This document shows positions 10,802 through 22,545 of a stretch of DNA of 64,000 nt, piece by piece. The stretch is from Azolla caroliniana (Eukaryota > Polypodiophyta), in assembly GCA_043228905.1 (NCBI GenBank), contig JBHGNT010000004.1, positions 19,220,001-19,284,000 on the forward strand, read 5' to 3'. A program made the translations under genes and the position numbers. The notes beneath the pieces are model-generated. The model was not told where the DNA came from and ran no database searches. It saw only the letters and a program-made list of their open reading frames with translations. The first letter of the stretch is position 1. Each line of letters starts with the position of its first letter.

Positions 10802-11199
10802 TCAGCTAATGACTCTAAGGAAGAAACATTTTTTCATTTCTAGGTACCCTATAGGTGTGCTTTCTCTAACTAGGTAGCCTTTTAATTCGTTCGAAATAAA
10901 ATTTTGTTTGACATATATGGGATGATCTGAAGAGAAGGGAAGATATTGATAGGAATTTAATGGTTTTTGGAAACAATTGAAGGACAACTTAGAGTTCTCT
11001 AGATTGATCCAAATATCGAAGAAAGGGAGCCTAGTGGGGGACGTATGGATCGTAAGTTTAATAGAGTTATTGGTCATAAGGCTATAGAAACTGAGGTAGT
11101 CTAAGAGTTGGGGTTTCGTACCTGTCCAAACCCCGAATGCATCATCTATGTACACCCCATCTCTTCTTACTTCCAATCACTCAAACCCATGGAAGAGAT
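10802..11199 (-). pseudogene. Penelope-like reverse transcriptase, C-terminal part
   Basis: The minus strand encodes the RT catalytic motif GVYIDDAFGVWTG, then LPFFDIWINLENSKLSF, FQKPLNSYQYLPFSSDHP and ELKGYLVRES. The order YxDD, (P)FFDI/LDV, KPTD-like and Y-L-P-F-SS-HP is characteristic of Penelope-like elements, not LTR or L1 elements. An in-frame TGA lies upstream of the YIDD block. The gene is cut at 11199 by CopA and resumes at 16729 in the same frame once one copy of the GAGAT duplication is ignored. No GIY-YIG endonuclease was recognised downstream. Confidence 0.8.
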
Positions 11200-11506
11200 T
11201 GTTGGGAACAAGGCCGTCAATGTGTAGGATCAAATAGCATTCGATTCTGCTGAATACCTGCGTATGACAGTTTCTGAGGTCGTGCACAGAGATGGAGAGA
11301 AAAAGAGAGAGAGAGAGACAGAGAGGCACAAAAGACTCTTTATTCCATAAGACAATAATACAAAAACCTTACAAAGAGGTTACTAGGTCACTTTATATAG
11401 TGACCGACTTAGGGCAACTACCCTTTACGCTAATTACACAAATGGCCCAAACTAGAGCTATACAAGGGATAGTGTGAATACGTCCATTATACACTTGTAT
11501 TCGACA
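11200..11506 (-). mobile_element. CopA 3' LTR
   Basis: TGTTGGGAACA...TTCGACA on the plus strand, 307 bp, apparently identical to 16417-16723. The minus-strand TATA box (CTATATAAAG) is near 11395 and a CT tract (GA on plus, 11297-11325) lies downstream of it. Confidence 0.95.
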
Positions 11507-11699
11507 CTCCCCCGTAATGGGCGTATACATGGGTTATCTAAGATTACAGGTATGAACCTAGGTTCTCGGACATATCCGTTTTGTTCGAGTCGGCAGGGTC
11601 CGAAGGCAGAAGACCGGACTGGTCGGGTCGGAAGAGTTGAAGCCGATCATTAAGGAACTGATGCCGGTTGTCCGAAACCATCCTGCGCTGTGTCCGGCT

Positions 11700-14600
11700 C
11701 TAACCGGACTGGTTTGTCGTTACGCCCATCTGATGCCGAAGGGACCGAAAGCGGTCTGCCGAAAGACACTTCGTCATTCCATCTGCGACATTGTCGGTTG
11801 TGGATATTTTCTCTAGACCGATTTTCCCTGAAATGACGCAGTCCCGAACGAAGTGATATCGAACGTCGATATGTTTGGAGGCGTTGTGGTGAACCGGATT
11901 TCTCGACAAGGCAACAGCACCTTGACTGTCGCTGTAGACAACTGGAGCCGAGTCATGGTCGACTTGCCGAAACGTGTGCGCCAGCCGGCCGAGCCACAAA
12001 GCTTCTTTTGCAGCGTCGGACGCAGCTACATATTCTGCTTCAGTCGTTGAGGTCGCTGTGCACTCCTGAAGTTTCGACTTCCACGAAATTGCTCCATTGC
12101 CGAATTTGAAGCAGTATCCGGTTGTTGATTTCCGACTGTCTATACAGCCGGCGAAGTCCGAGTCGGTGTAACCGACTACGCCTGAGGTTGAGTTCGGACC
12201 GAAAAGAATGCCGTGGTCTTTTGTGCCAGCCAGATATTTGAACACATGCTTGACTGCGTTCCAATGCGATCGGCCGGGATTGTGCATAAATCTGCTAACG
12301 ACTCCTACGGCATGAGAAATATCAGGCCGTGTCGCGACCATCAGGTACATAAGGGAGCCGACTGCCGGTGCATACGGTACCGACTTCATATCTTCCCCCT
12401 CCGGACCGGATGTCGGGCAGTCTCGCTGAGAGAGCCGAAGATTCATGGGGAGCGGGGTTGAAGCAGATTTGGCTGATTGCATGTTGAAGCGTTCCAAGAC
12501 ACGTCCGAGATAGTCGGTCTGAGACAAAAAAAGATGTCGTTTATCGCGATGCCGACTAATCTTCATGCCAAGTATGTGTCGTGCCGGACCGAGGTCCTTC
12601 ATGGCAAACTTCAACCGCAGTTGCCGAATGAGATCGGCAAGTTCGCCCGCGTGGCGTCCAGAGATTAGCATGTCGTCCACGTAAATGATGAGGAAGATGG
12701 GTGACCCATCTTGAGCTGTGTTGGTAAAAAGACAATGGTCCTCATCGCTTTTTGAGAAGCCGATCGATTGGATGAAGTCATCGAACTTCTTGTACCATTG
12801 TCGCGGTGCCTGTTTGAGGCCGTATAGACTCTTCCTGAGTCGGCAGACTAGATGTTCTTGGCCAGTGGCCACGAAGCCTTTTGGCTGCTCCATATAAATT
12901 TCCTCTTCAAGATCACCATGGAGGAAGGTTGTTTTGACATCTAGCTGAATCAGCTCCAGGTTGTCGGCTGCCACTACGCCGAGTAGAAAACGAAGGGTTG
13001 TCATTTTCACCACTGGTGAAAAAATCTCGTCGAAGTCGACGCCATATTCTTGTCGGAAGCCCTTCGCAACTAATCTGGCCTTGTACTTTGGGGTGGTCGA
13101 ATCAGACGTCTCTTTTAGTCGATAAACCCACTTGCAAGGAAGAGCACGTCGATTCTTAGGTAGTTCGACCAGATCCCAAGTCTTGTTTGCCCGAATGGAG
13201 TGCATTTCCGACTCCATCGCCAGATGCCAGGTAGCGGAATCGACAGATGTCGATGCTTCTTCGTAAGACGTCGGTTCGCCGGCGTCGGTGAAGAAAATTC
13301 CAGGAGAATACCTCTCCGGAGGTTGCGACAGTCTCTCGGATCGTCGAGGTATGATTGGACTGGTCGCATCGGGTATCGAGGTCGGATGGTCCGAAAGCGA
13401 ATCATTCGGCTGTGCCGAGTCAGAGTTGTCCGAGTCGGTAGTGTAAGGTTCAGCTACCCGTGAAGCTGACCGTGTGTTAAGAGCGGGGCCTTCTTGAAGG
13501 GTCGGCACATCGGAAAATGTTACCCTTCGGACTTCGATCGGTTTTTCGACTGATGGATTCATAGCCGACTCGTTGAACACAACGTTCGAACTTCGAACGA
13601 TTTGCCTGCGTTCGGGGTCCCAGAGTCGGTATCCCATTTCGCCATCTGATCCATATCCAAGGAAAATGCATTTCCTGGACCGAGGTGCAAGTTTTCGGCG
13701 ATCATCTTTCGGAATAAGGGCGTATGCCTCGCATCCGAAGATCCTCAGCTTGTCGTAATTCGGCTTACTGCCGATCCATAGTTCCTGAGGAATTTGAAGT
13801 CCTAGAGGTCTGCTTGACGACATATTGATTATGTGTACTGCCGTGAGTAGAGCCTCTGCCCAGAAGCCATCCGACAGTCCGGAGTGTTGGAGCATGGAAA
13901 CTATCCGTTCTTGGATTGTCCGATTCATTCGTTCTGCAATCCCGTTTTGCTCCGGACTGTGTGGTGCCGTAAATTCACGTCGGATGCCGCGTTGTCGGCA
14001 GAATTTGACGAATTCTTCTGATTTGAACTCTCCCCCATTGTCGGTCCGAAAGCATTTCAGTTTTCGGTCGGTTTGATTTTCTACCATAGCGAGCCAATCG
14101 GAGAAGATCGAGAAGACACGATCTTTGGTGCGAATTGGATAAGCCCACACCTTTCGAGTCGAATCGTCAATAAAACTGACGAAGTAAGAGGCACCGCCGA
14201 GAGACTGATGCGGCATTGGGCCACAGACGTCCGAGTGGACTAAATCGAGAGGTCTCGTTTCTCTTGGTGCTGATGTCGGGTGTGATGCGGCTGCTTGTTT
14301 GCCATACTGGCAATGTTCGCAGAATTGATGGTCCGAGAAGGAGAGTTTAGGGATGTATCCGGCTCTAGATAGGTGCGTGATGCCGGCCTTGCTGAGGTGT
14401 CCTAATCTTCTGTGCCATAGTGATGACACAGGAATATCCACCAAAAACAGGTTACCCTCTCTGAGCGTAACATGTAACGGATACAGTGAGTGTATCTTGG
14501 GTCCTCTAGCAAGCAGGAGGTTCCCCCTGTGGAGTGTCCACCCTCCCGAAGAAAAACCGGCACGAATGCCGTCTTCATCTAGTTGTCCGACTGAGATCAA

Positions 14601-15731
14601 TGGCCTTGAGAGCTCGGGTACATGTCGGACATTGTGAAGTACAAGTGTAGAGCCACCTGCAAGGTTGAGCTCTACTGTGCCGATTCCAATGATGTCACAG
14701 TGTTGCGAGTTGCCGACTCGAACTGAGTCGGAGTGACGGATCGTATATTGCCGAAATTGGGATCGATGAGGAGTTACGTGAAATGACGCGCCCGAATCTA
14801 AGAGCCATGTGCTCGATTCTTCAGTCGTGAGCAGAACTTCTGATCCGACTGGATTTTCGATTGATAGTATATTCGGGTCGTTTGGTAGTACATCGGCTGA
14901 GAAGCTGACGTAATTGATCTCCTCATGCCGGCCACTCTTCTTGTCTGATTTCTGAGACTTGTCGTTCTTGTTCTTGAGTGCGCGGCAGTCGGCTTTGATA
15001 TGTCTGGGTTTCTTGCAATAGTTGCAGATTCGATTATCCCGTGACTGGCTCCGTCTTCGCTGATTGTTCGGCTGCCGTGAGGAATCTCTTCCTCGTATGT
15101 TCGATCGGTCTGTCGAACCTTGTACTACGTAAGCGTCGTCTGTTGAGTCTTTGGCGAAAGACTTTCTCCGAGCTGCTTCGGTCAGGATTGCGCTCGTGAC
15201 TTCGGAGTATTTAACAGCCGTGGTTGACGCGTTGCACACGGTTGTGACGAAAGTTTCCCATGATGAGGGAAGGCTGCTCATGAGTATCATTGCTCTGAGT
15301 TCATCCTCGATTGCCGTCCCCTGAGATGAGATTTGGGAGCTTATGCTTTCGTACTCATTGAGATGTGCTTGAACCGAATCGGATTCTTTCATCCGCAAGT
15401 TGTAGAGGCACCGGATCAGAAACATCTTTGTTGCAGCGACCTTCTTTTCGTAGGTGTCCGACAGTGTTTTCCACAGTTCGAATGCTGTCGTACACGATTG
15501 CACCGTAAAGTATACCGATTCCGATAGGTGCATCCGAATCGTGGCGCGGACGATTCTGTCCAGCTTCTGCCACTCAATTGGTTTGTATCCTTCTGGAGGT
15601 TCTTCATTTTCGATGGGATCGATTTGCCCCTTAACTATGAGATAGTCCTGCATTTGCTCCTTCCAGAAGTTGAAGTTCGATCCATCGAACTTTCGTAGAC
15701 TCATTTCTGACGAGCCGGATGTGGATGCCAT
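11700..15731 (-). CDS. CopA gag-pol polyprotein, intact
   Basis: 1343 residues from the ATG at 15731; an upstream in-frame TTG is not used as start. In order: gag (UBN2-like, KFDGSNFNFWKEQM), a CCHC knuckle with Gly replaced (CNYCKKPRHIKADC), protease TWLLDSGASFHV with intact DSG, GAG-pre-integrase LWHRRLGHLS with CEHC, integrase D,D,E (LVHSDVCGP, FRTDNGGEF, SPEQNGIAERMNRT), RT (FDEIFSPVVKMTTLR, IIYVDDMLISGR) and RNase H (YTDSDFAGC, STTEAEYVAAS, YSDSQGAVAL). All catalytic residues checked are present and there is no stop. It supplies capsid, maturation, cDNA synthesis and integration functions for the element. Confidence 0.97.
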   Translation of the reverse strand: MASTSGSSEMSLRKFDGSNFNFWKEQMQDYLIVKGQIDPIENEEPPEGYKPIEWQKLDRIVRATIRMHLSESVYFTVQSCTTAFELWKTLSDTYEKKVAATKMFLIRCLYNLRMKESDSVQAHLNEYESISSQISSQGTAIEDELRAMILMSSLPSSWETFVTTVCNASTTAVKYSEVTSAILTEAARRKSFAKDSTDDAYVVQGSTDRSNIRGRDSSRQPNNQRRRSQSRDNRICNYCKKPRHIKADCRALKNKNDKSQKSDKKSGRHEEINYVSFSADVLPNDPNILSIENPVGSEVLLTTEESSTWLLDSGASFHVTPHRSQFRQYTIRHSDSVRVGNSQHCDIIGIGTVELNLAGGSTLVLHNVRHVPELSRPLISVGQLDEDGIRAGFSSGGWTLHRGNLLLARGPKIHSLYPLHVTLREGNLFLVDIPVSSLWHRRLGHLSKAGITHLSRAGYIPKLSFSDHQFCEHCQYGKQAAASHPTSAPRETRPLDLVHSDVCGPMPHQSLGGASYFVSFIDDSTRKVWAYPIRTKDRVFSIFSDWLAMVENQTDRKLKCFRTDNGGEFKSEEFVKFCRQRGIRREFTAPHSPEQNGIAERMNRTIQERIVSMLQHSGLSDGFWAEALLTAVHIINMSSSRPLGLQIPQELWIGSKPNYDKLRIFGCEAYALIPKDDRRKLAPRSRKCIFLGYGSDGEMGYRLWDPERRQIVRSSNVVFNESAMNPSVEKPIEVRRVTFSDVPTLQEGPALNTRSASRVAEPYTTDSDNSDSAQPNDSLSDHPTSIPDATSPIIPRRSERLSQPPERYSPGIFFTDAGEPTSYEEASTSVDSATWHLAMESEMHSIRANKTWDLVELPKNRRALPCKWVYRLKETSDSTTPKYKARLVAKGFRQEYGVDFDEIFSPVVKMTTLRFLLGVVAADNLELIQLDVKTTFLHGDLEEEIYMEQPKGFVATGQEHLVCRLRKSLYGLKQAPRQWYKKFDDFIQSIGFSKSDEDHCLFTNTAQDGSPIFLIIYVDDMLISGRHAGELADLIRQLRLKFAMKDLGPARHILGMKISRHRDKRHLFLSQTDYLGRVLERFNMQSAKSASTPLPMNLRLSQRDCPTSGPEGEDMKSVPYAPAVGSLMYLMVATRPDISHAVGVVSRFMHNPGRSHWNAVKHVFKYLAGTKDHGILFGPNSTSGVVGYTDSDFAGCIDSRKSTTGYCFKFGNGAISWKSKLQECTATSTTEAEYVAASDAAKEALWLGRLAHTFRQVDHDSAPVVYSDSQGAVALSRNPVHHNASKHIDVRYHFVRDCVISGKIGLEKISTTDNVADGMTKCLSADRFRSLRHQMGVTTNQSG

Positions 15732-16402
15732 CAAATTTGGTTTCGGTTGACGAAGCTCGGTTCGGAGTCGACTATGAACCTCGTTGGAGTGCAGCCGATT
15801 GGTTCACCCGATATCATTCTAGTCGGATTTGAACCCGAGTCGGTTCGGCTTCGGATATATGTATTGTTGAACTTGCTCGAATTGACTCCGGTAACTTGAG
15901 GGACAGAACCGACTGGTCTTCCCGAATGTTGCCGAGTCGGAGTGAGCCCGGTTCGCTTCCGAATATATATGCCAAATACCGATTATTGAAACCGATTATC
16001 TGAACCGATTCTGCTTCGGGTGACTGCAGCGACGAGAGAGACGGATCCAACTGATCCTCCCGAATGTCGATCAGCCGGATGAAGCACGAATTGGGGTTGT
16101 TGTCTTGAGACCGATCTGCACCGAGTGGTTACAATGAGCGGCGAGCAGCGTTTGATGACCTCTTCGGATGCCGTTTAACCGAGTGGAGCACGATCGTGTC
16201 AGTGTTGCACAAGGGGATTTCACCTCGAGCGGTTACGATCACAGGGAACAGAGTACAGCCGGTTGGCTTACTCCAAGCGAAGATGATCTAACGCGATGAG
16301 ATGCAAGCCTCGTTTTTCTTCTTCTCTCTTCTTCGAATGACGCAGGAAACCGAATGCTGTGCAGGCTGAGACGACGGCCGACAGCGGATTGAAGGACCGA
16401 AT

Positions 16403-16414
16403 GCTCTGATACCA
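16403..16414 (-). other. CopA primer-binding site (initiator Met tRNA)
   Basis: GCTCTGATACCA on plus is TGGTATCAGAGC on the coding strand, two bases from the 5' LTR, complementary to the initiator-Met tRNA 3' end. Confidence 0.95.
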
Positions 16415-16416
16415 GA

Positions 16417-16723
16417 TGTTGGGAACAAGGCCGTCAATGTGTAGGATCAAATAGCATTCGATTCTGCTGAATACCTGCGTATGACAGTTTCTGAGGTCGT
16501 GCACAGAGATGGAGAGAAAAAGAGAGAGAGAGAGACAGAGAGGCACAAAAGACTCTTTATTCCATAAGACAATAATACAAAAACCTTACAAAGAGGTTAC
16601 TAGGTCACTTTATATAGTGACCGACTTAGGGCAACTACCCTTTACGCTAATTACACAAATGGCCCAAACTAGAGCTATACAAGGGATAGTGTGAATACGT
16701 CCATTATACACTTGTATTCGACA
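16417..16723 (-). mobile_element. CopA 5' LTR
   Basis: 307 bp, the same sequence as 11200-11506. It is followed on the right by the TSD GAGAT (16724-16728). The 685 bp between LTR and ATG is a GC-rich leader without recognised ORFs. Confidence 0.95.
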
Positions 16724-16728
16724 GAGAT

Positions 16729-17346
16729 GGGGTGTGGTTTGTGAGTTTTCTAAGTGTGATAAGAAAAGGCATGCATAGACAACTGAGAAGTTGCAACCCA
16801 TGGTTGTTCCTTTGATTTGTTGGTATACTTGATTATCAAAGGTCAGCTAGTGATACTCTAGGCATGAGTTAGATTATCGGGAAGTAATGCAGGGGCATGG
16901 ATGAGATATGGAAATAATTGAGAGGGAGAGGTGAGGGGAGGACGCATTTGTTCACAGAGGCTGCCTCCATATGAAGGCAAAGGGGGATGTGAGGAGGGAA
17001 CAAAGAAAGGGGAGTAATTAGGGTTCTGAAAACGTGAGAGGTGAGGTTGTTGTGAGCATGGATGAGGGGTTGGAAGGAGGGGCAGCATGAATGTCTATCG
17101 GTTGCCTTGCGTAGTCCCAAACAGCGCGCCATGTAGGGAGGGGGAAGGGTGCACGAGATGGTTGTCCAACACAGTCCCATACTCGTTTACAATAAGGGGG
17201 GGAACGATTGATGAAAGAGGCCGCGATCAACCATGGCATGTTGTTGAGTATTGTGGGGTGGATCATGTTTCTATGATGTCCAATTATCGTAGGGCGTACC
17301 ATGTGTACAGCGAAGAAGGGGCGGTGGCGGCGGCAGCGAGAAGTTT
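16729..17346 (-). pseudogene. Penelope-like RT, palm segment, and decayed flank
   Basis: Between about 16729 and 16850 the minus strand encodes LTFDNQVYQQIKGTTMGCNF and then FLSHLE, the RT block that precedes YIDD in Penelope-like elements (F-N-x-x-Y-x-Q-x-x-G-T-x-M-G). It joins in frame to 10802-11199 across the CopA insertion. Further upstream (16860-17346) only Pro/Ser-rich stretches without RT similarity are seen, so the fingers domain is missing or decayed. Confidence 0.72.
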
Positions 17347-17404
17347 TGTTGGCGGCTTTGATTCGTATTATCCCGTGGTGAGAATTTACCGTAGTATTCT
17401 ATAC
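17347..17404 (+). mobile_element. ChrC 5' LTR, first piece
   Basis: The stretch from TATTATCCCGTGG to TTCTATAC is shared with 34643-34682 of the 3' LTR, and the preceding 19 positions keep the same spacing from a TGTT start. The LTR then breaks at the TIR element and resumes at 22801. Confidence 0.75.
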
Positions 17405-17639
17405 ACATGGATCCCAGGGGCTTCACTGTCAAAACTTGTATGATAGCACATGAGTTCATCAAAAGGGGTTTAAATTAACCATTGAGATTCATAATATATA
17501 TACATAAGGGTATTAATAAATACATAAAAAATATATTTACATAAGGGTGTTATCAATTACGCTATAGAAAAAAATTACATAAGCCCATGAAATATTAGAT
17601 ATTTCAATTAGATAGTAAAGAATATATTATGCAAACAAT

Positions 17640-17658
17640 AGTCAATTTTGGAGTAGCA

Positions 17659-17690
<32 letters not shown>

Positions 17691-18629
17691 CATGCATACA
17701 TATACATGCATACATGCACATATACCTACATTCAAACATTACATCCATGAATATGTATATACATGCATTACACACATTTATAATGCATACTGACTAAACA
17801 TGAATATATGTACAAATATATATTACCATATGTAAATACATACACAAATACATATATGTAAATGCATACATGCTACATACATATTTTGTATGTTACATAT
17901 TACACACATATATTATTATGCACACAATTATATACAAATACATATATACATACCAAACACAAAAAATATACATACATAAATAAATTACATATTATATATA
18001 CACACGCATACACATACACATAAATACGTATAGTGACATATTATATGTATTACAAATCTACATACATACAAACAAGTTATATATATATATATACACACAC
18101 ACAAACAAACACATCAATAAATTACATGCTACATAGCATATAATCCATTCATATTACACAATATACAAATTTACATACACGTACATACATTACATATATA
18201 GATACATTATTACATATATATATATTGCATATGTACATTTATTCCACATATCACCATATATATATATATATATAGGTTATATGGGACCATACAAACTACA
18301 ATACTTAAATATTTACATACATACACACACATCATATATATGAGTGCATATTACGTACATATTACACACATAGATACATTATTACATATCACCACATACA
18401 CAAACACAAATACACACATGGTCATACACAATGTAATAGTACATATATAGATACACATACACATACATACATATTATGCACATATTATAAACACACATCC
18501 AAACACATCGAATCATGTACATGGACATATGCATATATGTATACAGATACATACATACATACATATTCCACATATCACCATATATATACATAGGTAATAC
18601 GGGGTCATACAAATTACAATACTTATAAG

Positions 18630-18660
<31 letters not shown>

Positions 18661-19765
18661 TTAGATATATGTATACTTACACATACGTTGGATATATGCA
18701 TATATATTATGTGCATATTGCAAACATACATCCATATATGAGCCATACACATACTAAACACGAAAATACCCTGAAAAGATACATAAATACAATACATATT
18801 ACATATATACACATACATGCATTCATACATGAACATACATATATCATTCATACATTGTGTACATACGTACACATGCCTACAATGATACATTTATAAATGT
18901 TACCAACTTACATCCATACATGTACATACATGCATGCATACATACAATACAAATGTACATACCTACACACATACATATGTGCATGTGTATATATGTATGT
19001 GGTGCGTGTTGTATGTGTGTGTATATATTGTATTGTATGCATGAATACATACACATAACACATACACACATGCCATACATAGAATACATACATGTGCACA
19101 TGTAAAGAACATACACACACACACATGCAATACACAATACATACAACACATGCAATACAATACAATATGTACATACACACACATACATATATACACCTGC
19201 AATACAATATGTATACATATGTACATCAATAGAAAATACACACACATAACACATACATACATAGACACATGCTATATATACAATACATAATACATACATA
19301 CATATGTAGAAATATAGAACACACACACACACATAACACATACATACGTACATAGACACATGCTACACATATGATACATACAATACATACATACATACAT
19401 ATGCATATATAGAAAATACACACACACACACACACAAACACACACAAACACACACACTAACATTAACACATACATACATAGACACATGATATACATACAA
19501 TACATATATAAGCACATCTATAGAACACGCGTGCACACACACACTCACATATACACACATACACTCACATGTTGTACATACAATACATACATACACACAT
19601 GCCATATACACAATACATACATAAGCACATGCATAGAACATACACAATTACCCATATAGTAGATATATACATACAACACATGCAATCTAATACATACATA
19701 TGCACACACACCAAATATACATACATATGTAAGGCACATGTACACACACTACAACATTATTTTTA
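17640..19765. repeat. Long ACAT-type microsatellite region
   Basis: About 2.1 kb of imperfect (ACAT)n, (AC)n and (AT)n. All Cys/Tyr/Val-rich open stretches on the minus strand arise from this repeat and are not genes. Confidence 0.9.
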
Positions 19766-19975
19766 AAACGTGTGACAAAGTCACGCTAATTGTTTCAAAA
19801 AAAGGGGGGGAAGAAAAGGGGGAGGGGGATTACATTCGTGTTTTAGTAAAAAATGGGGGGGGGGGGGGGGGGGGGAATGAAGAGAATGAAAGGGAGGGGA
19901 GTATACATATTTTGATGTGGGGCAAGAAAGAGGGGAGAGACAATGATAGAGACAGAGACAGATTGAAACTGTGGC
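19766..19975. other. Short spacer with a 21-G run
   Basis: G-rich plus strand with an uninterrupted G run at 19855-19875 and several shorter G tracts from 19804; no gene. It lies directly before the RACK1 fragment. Confidence 0.6.
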
Positions 19976-20520
19976 GGAAAACTCAGCGGCCACAACGACT
20001 GGCTCACCTCCATTTCTTGCCCCATCATCGATGGGTACATGATTGTCTCTGCTTCTCGAGACAAGTTTCTTGTTGTGTGGTCCCTCACCTGAGACGAAAA
20101 CTATGGCAATACAAAGAAACGCCTCACAGGTCATGGTCACTTCGTATAAGATGTTGCCATCTCTTCTGATAGGAAGTTTGCTCTATCAGTATCAGGGAGC
20201 TAGGATGGAGAGCTTCATCTGTGGGATCTCTACTCCGGTGCCACAAACCGCCGATTCACTAGACACTCTAAAGACGTTCTGAGCGTTGCCTTCTCTGCAG
20301 ACAATCGTCAGATCGTTTCCACATCGAGGGATCGATTCATCAAGATTTGGAACACTCTCAGCGAGTGCAACTATACTATCCAAGAGGGAGATGCACACAC
20401 CGGCTGAGTATCATATGTTACTTGTCACCTGTTACTGCGAATCCTATAATGGTTTATGGTTCATGGGACAAATATGTGGTGTGGAACCTTAATAACCTTA
20501 AATCACCCGCTAATTACAAC
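19976..20520 (+). pseudogene. RACK1: RACK1 (WD40 scaffold) gene fragment, WD repeats 1-4
   Basis: Translation gives [86 protein letters not shown], then after a frameshift SPVTANPIM and YGSWDKYVVWNLNNLK. This follows plant RACK1 (ribosome-associated Gbeta-like protein) through WD repeats 1-4 in order. Four in-frame stops (at D-E-N-Y-G, H-F-V, GS-DGEL and HTG) and a later frameshift mark it as dead. The start codon and repeats 5-7 are not seen. It lies inside the TIR element, implying capture of host sequence; no intron is evident within this span. Confidence 0.85.
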
Positions 20521-22190
20521 AATAGGTCATAGTTGGGAGCTCCTCCACACAAAGGAATATTATGTGAAAATCCATCCATGCTATTGCAAGTGAGTTGATA
20601 TAAAAAGTTCGGCATTATGGGTTGTATGTACGATTGTTGTAATCATGTTGTGTAGTTTTTCTCCTCCTAATGATTTTTCCATGGGTATGGTATTTTTACG
20701 CAACAAACATTAAGAAATATGCATTTTTGTTGAAAGAATTGTTGATTTTGGGTCAGATATTGAAATAATTTTATTTATACTTGCAAGTTGGGAAAGTGTG
20801 GAAAATGGGATCAACCAAATAATTATCCAAAAGTTGTTGTCGCATGCAGGTAATGACATGCATGTTTAATGTGTTTTGTGAGCATTTTGTTTATGCTTTC
20901 ACTTCAAAAGTTTCATTGTTTAATACAATCATAAAATGTAGTTCTTGAAGAATTTTAAATTGGGAATTTTTTTTCGAATGATTCTCAACGCTCATAGGCG
21001 TGGCTATCATTTGGGCCTATGCATACCTCCTTACACCAATGGGAGCCTACAGACATACATGCCTTTGATGTTATTGCTTCCAACTGCTGGATTGATCGAG
21101 CGTCATTGGTTGTTTCATCACCTTGGTAATTTGAGCCATATTTATTGTTTCTATTGTTCATTGCACAATATAACATCGTTTTTGAAGTGTGGGCAATTAG
21201 ATAGAGTCACCCTTTGAAACTCAATAAATATAAGTGATGTGCATGTATATCTCAATGTTATCTATTTTTGGGCAAGGAAGAACATGTCAGGGCATGATGT
21301 AACACGATGGTGAATAACACTTACATCAATGTGTTACTCATGGATAAATATTGGATACACATTTTTTGGTGATATAAAATCATTGTTCCTCTACCGATTC
21401 TCTTTTAGTAATTCCTAGTTATATATTGCAAGTTATATGTATCTAAGTTGATATTTAGATGGAACATCAAGGTTGCCGAAATTGTGAATTTCTAAGCTTT
21501 GCATTCCTTATACTCTTCAATGGGGTGCTTCGACGTTTCATGCAAGTCATATGGTCGGCATGATGGTTGCAGTGCTAGTTTCCATGGTTGAGGTAAATTT
21601 GTCATGTTTAAGTATGTTACTAATACAAGAGGCATAATTGAAACTCTATTTTGGTTTTATTTGTTGTGAATTGGATACATGAATTCCCACAATGTGTTTT
21701 CATTATGTAACAATTAATTTGTCAAGACCAAACCTATCTATGATAAATATTGTTGTTGAGACCAAACCTTTCAGATTAGATGTTCTTGAATCTAAACCTT
21801 TGTGGGTTCCATAGCTTACTCTTTCGTAGAGAGATTAAGGGCTATGGCTATGGAAGAGATGTTTAAAGGTTAAAAGAATTGTGTGTGGTTGCATTGTAGG
21901 AACTTAAGGACTTAAATGCTGAAGTTTTCTTAGAGAAAAACTTGGTATGTGTTTGTTTTGGCATTGTAGCAACTTCATGTAGTGAAGTTCTTTCTCAAGT
22001 TGAATGTTGTGAATTATTCTTGCACATCACATGGTATATTCTTGTTATGATATATCTTTTGTTAGATATATCATTTTTCACTTCCATGAAACCACGATAT
22101 ATGCAATGTTACATAGGCATGTCAAAGAAGATGGCATTGAAGGTGATCCTATTCTTTGAATGAAGGTGGTGTGAAGACGCACATACTCTC
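20521..22190. other. Interval without a recognised gene
   Basis: AT-rich DNA inside the TIR element. Splice-like words (GCATGCAG|GTAATG near 20850, GTTGAG|GTAAAT near 21590) hint at decayed genomic sequence of the captured gene, but no further RACK1 exon was found. Confidence 0.4.
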
Positions 22191-22545
22191 CACACTCACA
22201 TACATGAAAATATACATACAAACAAGCAAACATACATTCATACATACACACACAACAAACACATTCATGTATAGTACAATATAGTACATGTATACATACA
22301 CATGCAATACAATACAATACAATACAATACATAAACATGGAATACAACACAATACATACATACATACACATGCAATACAATACAATACATAGACATGGAA
22401 TACAACACAATACATACACACACATAACATATACATACATACATACATACACATGCAATACAATACAATACATAGACATGGAATACAACACAATACATAC
22501 ACACACATAACATATACATACATACATACATACATACAACTATGC
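22191..22545. repeat. ACATAC / AATAC microsatellite with internal duplications
   Basis: A block containing ACATGCAATACAATAC, ATAGACATGGAATACAAC and ACACACATAACATATACATA occurs about three times. The minus-strand Cys/Tyr-rich open stretches are repeat artefacts. Confidence 0.85.

Larger units (their letters stand above)
11200..16723 (-). mobile_element. CopA: complete Ty1/copia element
   Basis: A 5524-bp element in minus orientation. It has two 307-bp LTRs that appear identical, a GAGAT target-site duplication (11195-11199 and 16724-16728), a Met-tRNA primer site, a polypurine tract (ACGGGGGAG on the minus strand beside 11507) and an uninterrupted gag-pol gene. The complete structure implies recent insertion and probable competence. 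It inserted into the PLE RT gene. Confidence 0.97.

Noticed and set aside
17087-17443. 118-residue plus-strand open frame
   Set aside because: No recognisable motif, spans the PLE-ChrC junction and enters the TIR element, so it is a chance frame.
18382-19745. Many Cys/Tyr/Val-rich open frames on the minus strand
   Set aside because: They are translations of ACAT and AC microsatellite and have no gene-like composition or motifs.
20192-20398. Minus-strand 68-residue frame opposite the RACK1 fragment
   Set aside because: It is the antisense shadow of the WD40 coding sequence.
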